Shown piece after piece: positions 55,227 to 62,623 of a stretch of DNA of 64,000 nucleotides. The stretch is from an uncultured Prevotellaceae bacterium (GTDB taxonomy: Bacteria; Bacteroidota; Bacteroidia; Bacteroidales; Bacteroidaceae). Location: the NCBI GenBank assembly GCA_902771785.1, contig CACXYH010000019.1, positions 1 through 64,000 on the forward strand, written 5' to 3'. The translations under genes were made by a program, and so were the position numbers. Every line of letters starts with the position of its first letter. Positions within the stretch are counted from its first letter, which is position 1. The notes below the pieces were generated by a model, which worked only from the letters and a program-made list of their open reading frames with translations, was not told the origin of the DNA and searched no databases.

Positions 55227-56612
55227 TTACTTCTTTTCTGTTACCTTCTTTGGAGCTGCCTTCTTGGGAGCTGCCTTCTTGGGAGCTGCAGCCTTCTTAG
55301 GCTTGGCTTCCTTCGGCTCCAGCTTCTCGAGCTTGGCCTTCAGACGTGTGATTTCCTTATCCTTCATTTCGATTTCGTCACCCTGATTCTTGATGGTAGT
55401 GAGCAAAGAGTCGAGCTCTTCGTTGTCGATGTCGAGCGGATAGAGGGAGTTCACGCGATTAATGAAGTCACCGAGAATGTTCATGTAGTTGGTGAAGGCA
55501 TCGAACGGACCGCTGTAGATGCCACGGTCGAGACCTACGTTCGAGGGTTTGGTGGTCATAAAGCGGAAGTTGTTTGAAGCCTGCAGGTAGTCCCAGTCCT
55601 GATTGATGCGGGGATCGTTGGCAATGAGCAGACGGTCGGCCACGCTGTACAGTTTCTGGAAGGCCTCGCGCTGCATGGCATTACCCAGCCAGCATGAGCA
55701 GTCGCGCTCCTCGTCGACCCACGACAGGGTGTCGGGCACGTCGATAGCACCCACACTCTTCACCTTCATGCAGATTTCGGTAGGCGTCGAGAAGGTGATG
55801 CCTTTCTCCTTAGCACATGCGGGCAGCGCCTTGAGGAACTCGAGGATGTTGCTGCTGAGGGGCTGTGCAATACCAAGAGCCGACAGTTCCATGAAGATGT
55901 TGATGATTTGCTCTTCCTCTGGCAGACGGGCGATGCGGTCGATATAGGCATCGGCAAAGAGCGGATAGCCCTCCCACTCGGCGTTGTTGAATCGCAGAGA
56001 GATGTCGTCAGACAGCTCTACGTCGCGCAGCAGCAGCTTCAGGTTAGGAGCAATGTTGCAGTTATACACGTAGTGAGGCGACTTCCATCCGAGCACGTGC
56101 TTAGCACCCTCGGTGAGCATGCCCTTGAAGCCCAAAGCAGCAATCTGTGCACCGATGTCATCGCTATAGATGAGCGACGAGTTGCGGGCCACCTTCGGCT
56201 CTTGTCCGAAGTACTCCTTGATTTTCTCCACCTGCTTCTTCATGTCGCGGGCGAACGACTGCTCGTTGGCCAATGACGAAAGGCCGTGGCTGTAAGGCTC
56301 GGCGAGGAACTCCACGCAACCGGTCTTGTTGAGCTCCTGCAGCTTCTCGAGCACCTGCGGAGCGTGCATCTCGAGCTGCTCGATACCAGTTCCCGAGAGC
56401 GAGAAAGCCACCTTGAAGTACTGGCCGTTCTCCTTAATCATCTGCTCGAGTGCGTTCAGGGCGGGCATGTAGCTGCGCTCGGCGATGTCGTTGATACTGC
56501 GCTCGTTCTCGTAGTCGTCATAGTAGTAGTGGTCTGTGCCGATATCGAAGAAACGATAGCGCTTCAGATGAATAATCTGATGTATTTCGAAATATAAGCA
56601 AATTGTTTTCAT
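55227..56612 (-). CDS. GH57 alpha-amylase-like protein lacking usual catalytic residues; Lys/Ala-rich tail
   Basis: 461 residues. It has the GH57 landmarks: N-terminal YFEIHQIIHLKRYRFFD (in place of HQP), CVEFLAEPYSHGLSSL, and IYSDDIGAQIAALGFKGMLTEG. At the nucleophile position, where related Bacteroidetes proteins as I recall read RNTELIY, this one reads RNSSLIY (Ser146 for Glu). Where MDYETFGEH is expected it reads MELSALGIA (Glu242 for Asp). It is therefore probably not an ordinary amylase. Residues about 400-435 are coiled coil and the last 25 are PKKAA-type repeats. It is the third gene of the glycogen cluster, 36 bp after the glycosyltransferase. Confidence 0.82.
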   Translation of the reverse strand: MKTICLYFEIHQIIHLKRYRFFDIGTDHYYYDDYENERSINDIAERSYMPALNALEQMIKENGQYFKVAFSLSGTGIEQLEMHAPQVLEKLQELNKTGCVEFLAEPYSHGLSSLANEQSFARDMKKQVEKIKEYFGQEPKVARNSSLIYSDDIGAQIAALGFKGMLTEGAKHVLGWKSPHYVYNCNIAPNLKLLLRDVELSDDISLRFNNAEWEGYPLFADAYIDRIARLPEEEQIINIFMELSALGIAQPLSSNILEFLKALPACAKEKGITFSTPTEICMKVKSVGAIDVPDTLSWVDEERDCSCWLGNAMQREAFQKLYSVADRLLIANDPRINQDWDYLQASNNFRFMTTKPSNVGLDRGIYSGPFDAFTNYMNILGDFINRVNSLYPLDIDNEELDSLLTTIKNQGDEIEMKDKEITRLKAKLEKLEPKEAKPKKAAAPKKAAPKKAAPKKVTEKK

Positions 56613-56648
56613 ATCTTCTTAACTCTTAATTCTTTGTTCTTAACTTAT

Positions 56649-57920
56649 TTATTGTTCCCAGCCAAGTGTACGGCGATAGAGCGTGCGTATCCAGGCACCC
56701 ACTTTCTCCCAAGTGATTTGGTCGACCTCCTTCTTGCCTTCTTCTTTAAGATAGGTGAAGAGCGATTCGTTGGCGCAAATGCTGTAGATGGCATCGGCCA
56801 GGGCGTGAATGTCCCAATAGTCGACCTTGATACAGTTGTCAAGGATTTCGGCACAGCCAGACTGCTTCGAGATAATCGAGGGCGTTCCGCATTGCATAGC
56901 CTCGAGGGGCGAGATGCCGAACGGCTCTGAAACAGAGGGCATGACGTAGACATCGCTGTTCTTGAGGCACTCATAAACCTGCTTGCCGCGCATGAATCCC
57001 GGGAAGTGGAAGCGGTCGGCAATGCCGCGCTCAGCAGCCAGGTAGATCATGGCATCCATCATATCGCCCGAACCAGCCATACAGAAGCGCACGTTACGGG
57101 TGCGGTGGAGCACCATGTTGGCAGCTTCGACGAAGTATTCAGGACCTTTCTGCATGGTAATACGTCCAAGGAAGGTGACCACCTTCTCCTTGCCTGTGTG
57201 GTCGGGACGCGGAATGTCCTGATACTCCTGCGGCAGCGGATAGACGGCATTGTGCACGGTGAAGCATTTGCGGGGATCCTGGTGATACTGGTTGATCACG
57301 GTCTGACGGGTGAGTTCCGACACACACATGATGCAGTCGGCATTGTCCATACCGTTCTTCTCAATAGAGTAGACGGTGGGGTTCACCTTGCCGCGCGAGC
57401 GGTCGAAGTCGGTAGCATGAACATGTATGCACAAGGGTTTACCGCTGACCTGCTTGGCGTGAATGCCAGCCGGGAAGGTAAGCCAGTCGTGGGCATGAAT
57501 GATGTCGAACTCCTCGGTACGGGCCACCTGTCCGGCAATGATTGAGTAGTTGTTGATTTCCTCGTGCAGATTGCCAGGATAACCGCCCGCAAACTCCATG
57601 CATCCCAGATCGTTGACGTTCATGTAGTTGAAGTCGGCATAGATATGCTCACGCAGTTTGAAGTAGTAGTCGGGGTCCATGATGTTGCCTACGCGCTGCT
57701 TGACGTAGTCATAGTCAACGTCGCGCCATGCGATGGGCACAGCATTCATGGCAATAATGCGCGCAGCATGCTGGCTCTCGTCGCCGAAGGGATGAGGCAG
57801 GCAAAGCGCAATTTCCATATCTCCCTGAGCCTTCAGGCCCTCAGAGATACCATAGTTAGCAGTGGCGAGTCCACCAAATACGTGAGGAGGATACTCCCAT
57901 CCAAACATTAATACTTTCAT
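56649..57920 (-). CDS. Glycosyltransferase (GT4/GT5-like), probable glycogen synthase
   Basis: 423 residues, GT-B fold. The N-terminal domain begins MKVLMFGWEYPPHVFGGLA and has DIIHAHDWLTFPAG. The C-terminal nucleotide-sugar domain has VVTFLGRITMQKGPEYF and the E-x7-E element in SVSEPFGISPLEAMQCG. The WEYPP..GGLA start and HAHDW motif are typical of the enzyme that sits between debranching enzyme and GH57-like genes in Bacteroidetes, presumed to extend alpha-1,4-glucan. It is 16 bp after the debranching enzyme gene. Donor (ADP- or UDP-glucose) not determinable. Confidence 0.82.
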   Translation of the reverse strand: MKVLMFGWEYPPHVFGGLATANYGISEGLKAQGDMEIALCLPHPFGDESQHAARIIAMNAVPIAWRDVDYDYVKQRVGNIMDPDYYFKLREHIYADFNYMNVNDLGCMEFAGGYPGNLHEEINNYSIIAGQVARTEEFDIIHAHDWLTFPAGIHAKQVSGKPLCIHVHATDFDRSRGKVNPTVYSIEKNGMDNADCIMCVSELTRQTVINQYHQDPRKCFTVHNAVYPLPQEYQDIPRPDHTGKEKVVTFLGRITMQKGPEYFVEAANMVLHRTRNVRFCMAGSGDMMDAMIYLAAERGIADRFHFPGFMRGKQVYECLKNSDVYVMPSVSEPFGISPLEAMQCGTPSIISKQSGCAEILDNCIKVDYWDIHALADAIYSICANESLFTYLKEEGKKEVDQITWEKVGAWIRTLYRRTLGWEQ

Positions 57921-57936
57921 TGTCGTTCCTCCTTAC

Positions 57937-59886
57937 TTATTTCTGATACGAATACTTCTCTAACAGTTTCATGGTGCGCAGAATTTCGGCCACGTTCATG
58001 GCAAAGGCCATAGCACCGCGCCCGTGGAAGGGCGGGTTGCCGTCGAACAGTTCCGAAATGGTTCCGATGGCATGATAGTCAATCTCGTCTTCGTAGCCCA
58101 CCATCTGCCGCTCAACAAACGAGAGGCGTGTGCGCTTGTAGAGTTTCAGGCATGCCTCCATGTAGAAGCCGCCCAGCCAAGGCCATGCCGTACCCTGATG
58201 GTAGGCATAGTCGCGCTGCGTCTGCGGGCCGACGTACATGGGGTTGTAACCGCCACTCTTAGGCGACAGCGAGCGCAGTCCCTTCGGAGTGAGCAGCTCG
58301 CGCGTACATATATCTACTACGCTCTTCATCTGCTGCTGCGAGAGCGGCGAGTAGTCGAGCGCCACAGCAAATATCTGGTTGGGGCGCACGCTCCAGTCCA
58401 TCATATTGCCATCAACATAGTCGAGCAGATAGCCATATTCGTTAACAAACGTATCGACAAACGACTGCTTGGTCTTTGCTGCCAGCGCCTCGAGCTTGTC
58501 GGCACTCTTCTGGTCGCCCTGTTCGGCTGCCATCGAAGCGCAGAACTTCAGAGCGTTATACCACAGGGCATTGAACTCTACGATATAGCCCGAACGAGGT
58601 ACGACGGGACGTCCGTTGGCCGTGGAGTTCATCCACGTGACGGCCTTGTCACGACCGTTGGAGTAGAGCAGTCCGTTGTCGTCGAGACGCAGGTTGGGGT
58701 GTCCGCCGTTCTCAATATAAGTGACGATGTCCTTCAGCAACTGTCCGTAAAGCTTGAAGCCCTTGTCGCGGCCTTCGCTCTTGACGTACTGCTGAATGGC
58801 CCAGACGGCCCAGAGGGGAACGTCGGGCTGTTCCATCTCATAGATTTTCACGCTGAGCGGCTTCTCTTCCATAAACTCGCGCAAGCCCTTCTCTGCAGTC
58901 TTCATCACCAGCTCAAAGTAGTCGGGCTCACCAATGGCGAGCGTCAGTCCCGGCAATGCGATGAATGTGTCGCGGGCACGGCACTTGAACCAGGGATAGC
59001 CGGCCAGCAGGTAGCGGTCGTCGTTGGGCTGGCGGTTGTGGAACTGGTGGGCAGCGGTGACGAGACAATGGTAGAAGTTGTCGCGTGGTACGCGAACTCC
59101 CACTTCCTCGTCGAACAGCTTCTTCAGCGTCGAAGGCTTCACGTTCTTGGTCGATGCAGCGAAGATTATCGACTCGCCCTTCTTGATAGCTACCTCGAAG
59201 TAGCCGGGCACGTAGAGATCCTCATTCGAAGCGTAGCCACGCTCCTGCTCCTTCGGATACTCGATGCCGCGATACCAATCGGGCTGGAAGATAAACTCGT
59301 TCTTCTTCGAGAACTGCATGTAAAGGTCGGGATAGCCGGCATACATGCAGGTCTTGATGCCGTTCTCGACGTTCTGATACTCGCGACTGGCCACTGAGTT
59401 CTCATGAGTGAACTGGCGCACCGAGCGGAATGCCAGGAACGGACGGAAACGCAGCGTCGTGGCCGAATGGGCGTCTTCCAGCGTATAGCGAATAAGGATG
59501 CGGTCCTCATAGGCCTGGAAAATCGTTTCACGCTTCAGGATGACGCCACCCACCCGATAGGTGGTCGTAGGCACGAGGCTGGCGTCGAACTCACGGATGT
59601 ACTTGTGTCCCTTAGGACTGTAGTTGTTGCCCTGATACTTATGGAGGCCCAGGTTGAACTCGGCTCCGTGCTGAATGACCGTGCAGTCGAGCGACGACAA
59701 GAGAACATGGTTCTCATCGTCAATCTCGGGCACGGGAACAACGAGCAAACCATGGTACTTGCGCGTATTGCAGTCTACCAGCGTAGACGAACTGTAGGCG
59801 CCAGAGCGGTTTGTCCGAAGCAATTCACGACGCAGCGACTCCTCCAAGTTTGTCATCACGGCTTTTTCAAATCGTAAATAACTCAT
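57937..59886 (-). CDS. Glycogen debranching enzyme, amylo-alpha-1,6-glucosidase type (GH133)
   Basis: 649 residues. The N-terminal domain has LLRTNRSGAYSSSTLVDCNTRKYHGLLV, the usual opening of bacterial glycogen debranching enzymes. The C-terminal (alpha/alpha)6 domain has AGYPWFKCRARDTFIALPGL, with the catalytic Asp region, and YHQGTAWPWLGGFY. It hydrolyses alpha-1,6 branch points. First gene of a tight three-gene operon with its promoter at 59946-59977. Confidence 0.92.
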   Translation of the reverse strand: MSYLRFEKAVMTNLEESLRRELLRTNRSGAYSSSTLVDCNTRKYHGLLVVPVPEIDDENHVLLSSLDCTVIQHGAEFNLGLHKYQGNNYSPKGHKYIREFDASLVPTTTYRVGGVILKRETIFQAYEDRILIRYTLEDAHSATTLRFRPFLAFRSVRQFTHENSVASREYQNVENGIKTCMYAGYPDLYMQFSKKNEFIFQPDWYRGIEYPKEQERGYASNEDLYVPGYFEVAIKKGESIIFAASTKNVKPSTLKKLFDEEVGVRVPRDNFYHCLVTAAHQFHNRQPNDDRYLLAGYPWFKCRARDTFIALPGLTLAIGEPDYFELVMKTAEKGLREFMEEKPLSVKIYEMEQPDVPLWAVWAIQQYVKSEGRDKGFKLYGQLLKDIVTYIENGGHPNLRLDDNGLLYSNGRDKAVTWMNSTANGRPVVPRSGYIVEFNALWYNALKFCASMAAEQGDQKSADKLEALAAKTKQSFVDTFVNEYGYLLDYVDGNMMDWSVRPNQIFAVALDYSPLSQQQMKSVVDICTRELLTPKGLRSLSPKSGGYNPMYVGPQTQRDYAYHQGTAWPWLGGFYMEACLKLYKRTRLSFVERQMVGYEDEIDYHAIGTISELFDGNPPFHGRGAMAFAMNVAEILRTMKLLEKYSYQK

Positions 59887-59945
59887 AGTTCCTATTTTTA
59901 AGGTATTAATATAGTTTTGGTTTTCGTTCTTAAGTTTTCAAGAAC

Positions 59946-59977
59946 CAAAGGTAACTATTTTCAGCGGGATACCCAAA
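59946..59977 (-). promoter_or_regulatory. Promoter of the glycogen cluster
   Basis: On the minus strand TTTG (59977-59974), 20-nt spacer, TACCTTTG (59953-59946), about 59 nt before the ATG. Confidence 0.75.
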
Positions 59978-60063
59978 AAAAAGAGCAATTATTTTACTTT
60001 TTAGCGTAAAATTTGCCCTTTTTAAGTTCTTTTTAGGCTCTTCCAGAGTCCTAAGCTAAAAAT

Positions 60064-60999
60064 CTATGCAGGTATCAGAAAGTTGATGACCTCCTGCTCC
60101 ACCGTGACGCGGTATTCTCCCACAGGCGTTTTCATGAGCCGGCCGTCGATGCCCACCAACGCTTTCTTTGCCTCTTCCACAACCACCTCGCTCGTGCGGT
60201 AGGGATGAACGGAGCGGTGGTTCAGGAAGCGTCCTGTGGCAAAGAGCCAGAGGCCCTCGATGAGCTGCACGACCTGCGGATTGTAGACGACGCTCACGTC
60301 GAGCATGCCGTTGTAGGGCACAGCATTAGGCGTCTGCCCGTAGCCACGACAGTTGCCGATACACATGGTCATGATGCGGCGGTCAATCACCTCGTCGTTG
60401 ATGCGAATGCGCATCTTGTACTCCATGCGGTGGAAGAGCATCACGAAGAGCGAGGTGATGAACGAAAGCGTGCGCGAACCGAACAGGCGTCGCGTCTGGC
60501 GGCGCAGGTTCATGATGTCGGCAATCATGCCCACGTTGATGCAGTTCAGGAAATAGCGGTGGCACTTCTCCTGTTTCTGGTTGGTATATCGTATGCAGCC
60601 CAGGTCGATTTTCCTGACGCGGCGCTGAGCCAGCCAGCCTACGGTCTGCTCGTCGTTGTCCTCGTCGAACTCCCAGAAGCGCGCAAAGTCGTTCATCAGG
60701 CCGTTGGGAATCACGCCCAGCACAATCTCCTCGCGCACGCGCTTTTCCTCATGCATCAGACAGTTCACAGCATCATTCAGCGCCGAGTCGCCGCCCACGA
60801 TGACGATGGTCTTATAGCCATTGTTGATGAACATCTTCATCAGCCGTTCCACACTCTCAGAGTTCTCACTCTGCACGAAGTCATATTCAATGCCCCGTTT
60901 CTCCAGCTCCAGGGCAATCCTGTCCCAGCGCTTCTTCGGGTTCTGCAGCCCTGCTTTGGGGCAATAGAGGAAGCCCCACCTCGTCGATTCTACAGCCAT
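60064..60999 (-). CDS. Diacylglycerol kinase catalytic-domain protein (lipid kinase family)
   Basis: 311 residues. The glycine-rich nucleotide loop is VGGDSALND (68-76), a Ser variant of the usual GGDGT, followed by VIPNGLMNDFARFW, which matches the GTxNDFAR motif. The C-terminal beta domain has NGMLDVSVVYNP and ALVGIDGRLM. Family members phosphorylate diacylglycerol, sphingoid bases or related lipids at the cytoplasmic membrane. Substrate unknown. It has its own promoter at 61031-61061. Confidence 0.87.
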   Translation of the reverse strand: MAVESTRWGFLYCPKAGLQNPKKRWDRIALELEKRGIEYDFVQSENSESVERLMKMFINNGYKTIVIVGGDSALNDAVNCLMHEEKRVREEIVLGVIPNGLMNDFARFWEFDEDNDEQTVGWLAQRRVRKIDLGCIRYTNQKQEKCHRYFLNCINVGMIADIMNLRRQTRRLFGSRTLSFITSLFVMLFHRMEYKMRIRINDEVIDRRIMTMCIGNCRGYGQTPNAVPYNGMLDVSVVYNPQVVQLIEGLWLFATGRFLNHRSVHPYRTSEVVVEEAKKALVGIDGRLMKTPVGEYRVTVEQEVINFLIPA

Positions 61000-61030
61000 C
61001 TTTTTCTCTCTTCATGAATATTTCACGCGG

Positions 61031-61061
61031 CAAAGTTACGAAAAGTCGAGAGCATAACAAA
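61031..61061 (-). promoter_or_regulatory. Promoter of the diacylglycerol-kinase-family gene
   Basis: On the minus strand TTTG (61061-61058), 19-nt spacer, TAACTTTG (61038-61031), 31 nt before the ATG. Confidence 0.78.
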
Positions 61062-61184
61062 AGAATTTATTCTTTTTTTTGCCGAAACGGAGAAGTTTCC
61101 TTGAACGAAGAGAAAAACTTCGCGACTTTTGTCGCAAAGTTCAAACTGCGCATCAGTCATCAACAAAGCATAAGTGTTTTCAAC

Positions 61185-61250
61185 AAAGTACTACTTTACG
61201 AGTGCTAAAGTGCCGCTTTAGGAATGCTAAAGCGGCACTTTTTGCTCCGT
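61185..61250. repeat. 22-bp-period array, 3 units, forming a 15-bp hairpin
   Basis: Units begin at 61185 (AAAGTACTACTTTA), 61207 (AAAGTGCCGCTTTA) and 61229 (AAAGCGGCACTTTT, inverted). Units two and three pair: 61207-61221 with 61227-61241 over 15 bp around a 5-nt loop, followed by T's on the plus strand. The core AAGTGCCGCTT is the same as in the array at 31093-31246, 30 kb away. Between this and the promoter at 61061 I see nothing else. Confidence 0.82.
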
Positions 61251-61260
61251 AATCCACATA

Positions 61261-61348
61261 GATTGGTCGGATGAATCGGGGGGATTGGTCGGATGAATCG
61301 GGGGGATTAGTCGGATGAATCCATGCGATTGGTCGGATGAATCGAGGC
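61261..61348. repeat. 22-bp-period array, 4 direct units
   Basis: GATTGGTCGGATGAATC recurs at 61261, 61283, 61305 (one change) and 61327, exactly 22 bp apart, with mostly G-rich joins. Confidence 0.93.
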
Positions 61349-61370
61349 GGTATGCGCCGCTAACAGGTCT

Positions 61371-61458
61371 CGACCTAACGGTAAGAGGCTCACGAACTGC
61401 CGGTAGGAGGCCCACGTACTAACGGTAGGAGACCCACGAACCGGTAGCTCGCGACCCT
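61371..61458. repeat. 22-bp-period array, 4 direct units
   Basis: Units at 61371, 61393, 61415 and 61437 share ACGGTAGGAGGCCCACGA-like sequence, exactly 22 bp apart; the last is shorter in similarity. It ends 4 nt from the stop codon of the phosphoribosyltransferase-deaminase gene. Confidence 0.82.
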
Positions 61459-61462
61459 CGAG

Positions 61463-62542
61463 TTAATATTCCGTCTTGTCGGTCTTTTTCTGCCAGAGTC
61501 GGAAAGAGCTCAGGGCTTCGTCACGCAGGAGAGGCATAATGGGAACGGTTCGGGCATAGAGCGGACGTTCCAGCTCCTCATAGATAAAGTCGTCGGCAAA
61601 GTTGATTTCGCGGGCATCCTTACGTGTATTACCATAGAAGATACGGCTGATGCGTGCCCAATAGATAGAGCCGAGGCACATCGGGCACGGCTCGCAGGAA
61701 GTATAGATGGTACATCCAGAGAGGTCGAAGGTGCCAAGTCGGCGACAAGCCTCGCGGATGGTGTTCACCTCTGCATGGGCGGTGGGGTCGTTGTCGATGG
61801 TAACGGAGTTTGACCTGCCGGCTATTACCTTACCGTCCTTCACGATAATTGCGCCGAACGGTCCTCCTCCGTTCTTCACGCTCTCGTCGGCCAGACGGAT
61901 GGCTTCACGCATAAATTCCTTGTCCTGTTCAGTAATGGTGGTAGGTCTGCCGGCCGGCTCTTCTTCTTCACGGAAGCTGATGGTCTGCGAATCATAGTCC
62001 ATCACTTCTATGACCGCCATCGCCTCCACCTTATAGCCTTCCTCACGCAGAGTGCGCCCTCCCTTCTGATAGCCTTTCTCTACGGCCACGCCGATTCCGA
62101 CGACCTCTGCTCCAGCCTGCTTCGCAATATCTATGAGAGCATGAGTAGCTTCGCCGTCAGCCAGGAAGTCGTCTACGATCAGCACCTTATCCGTTGCTGC
62201 CAGATACTCTTTCGACACGAACACTTTGTTCTTCTGCTTGTGAGTATACGAGAAAGCCTCAGATATGTATTTGTCGCCTGGGGTTAAAACAGTTGAGCTC
62301 TTCCTGGCAAACACCACCGGCACATCATAGAGATGACCCATCATCGTGGCGATAGCGATACCGCTGGCCTCGATGGTGAGAACCTTTGTCACCTCAAGCC
62401 CTTCAAAACGGTATTTCAGATCCCACGCCATCTGCCGCATGAGTTCGATGTCAATCTGATGATTAAGGAACTGGTCTATCTTTAGGATATTGCCAGGATA
62501 GATGACGCCCTCGCGCTTGATTTTTTCTTCCAAATAATTCAT
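61463..62542 (-). CDS. Fused xanthine phosphoribosyltransferase - guanine deaminase
   Basis: 359 residues. Residues 1-190 are a xanthine phosphoribosyltransferase (Xpt) with the family's VLTIEASGIAIATMMG and the PRPP-binding VLIVDDFLADGEATHAL (120-136). A short acidic linker (about 190-203) follows. Residues 205-359 are a cytidine-deaminase-fold guanine deaminase (GuaD): zinc ligand His256 and catalytic Glu258 in DPTAHAEV, zinc ligands Cys286 and Cys289 in CEPCPMC, and a GuaD-type end (FRLWQKK ... EY). Guanine is deaminated to xanthine, which Xpt turns into XMP, so the two steps are consecutive. Both active sites look intact. Cytoplasmic; leader too short for a purine riboswitch. Confidence 0.9.
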   Translation of the reverse strand: MNYLEEKIKREGVIYPGNILKIDQFLNHQIDIELMRQMAWDLKYRFEGLEVTKVLTIEASGIAIATMMGHLYDVPVVFARKSSTVLTPGDKYISEAFSYTHKQKNKVFVSKEYLAATDKVLIVDDFLADGEATHALIDIAKQAGAEVVGIGVAVEKGYQKGGRTLREEGYKVEAMAVIEVMDYDSQTISFREEEEPAGRPTTITEQDKEFMREAIRLADESVKNGGGPFGAIIVKDGKVIAGRSNSVTIDNDPTAHAEVNTIREACRRLGTFDLSGCTIYTSCEPCPMCLGSIYWARISRIFYGNTRKDAREINFADDFIYEELERPLYARTVPIMPLLRDEALSSFRLWQKKTDKTEY

Positions 62543-62571
62543 AAGCTCAAATGTTAATTATATTACTACAG

Positions 62572-62579
62572 CAAAGTTA
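62572..62579 (-). promoter_or_regulatory. -7 box, phosphoribosyltransferase-deaminase gene
   Basis: TAACTTTG on the minus strand, 29 nt before the ATG. No clear -33 box. Confidence 0.55.
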
Positions 62580-62623
62580 CATAAAATATTCCTATAAAAG
62601 AAATGTTGAGTTGGGGGAAATGG

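Noticed and set aside
60033-60054. Terminator between the lipid-kinase and glycogen genes
   Set aside because: TTAGGCTC/GAGTCCTAA pairs with a bulge but is followed by no U-run in either direction.
61014-61208. 64-codon plus-strand frame ending at the 61207 hairpin
   Set aside because: It starts next to the lipid-kinase gene start and runs across that gene's promoter on the other strand, with no plus-strand promoter and no recognisable sequence. The hairpin after it is explained by the 22-bp array.
31093-61458. CRISPR array
   Set aside because: The 22-bp units abut without spacers, flip orientation, and no cas genes are present.
62543-62580. Purine riboswitch upstream of the Xpt-GuaD gene
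   Set aside because: Only about 25 nt separate the expected transcript start from the ATG, too short for an aptamer.
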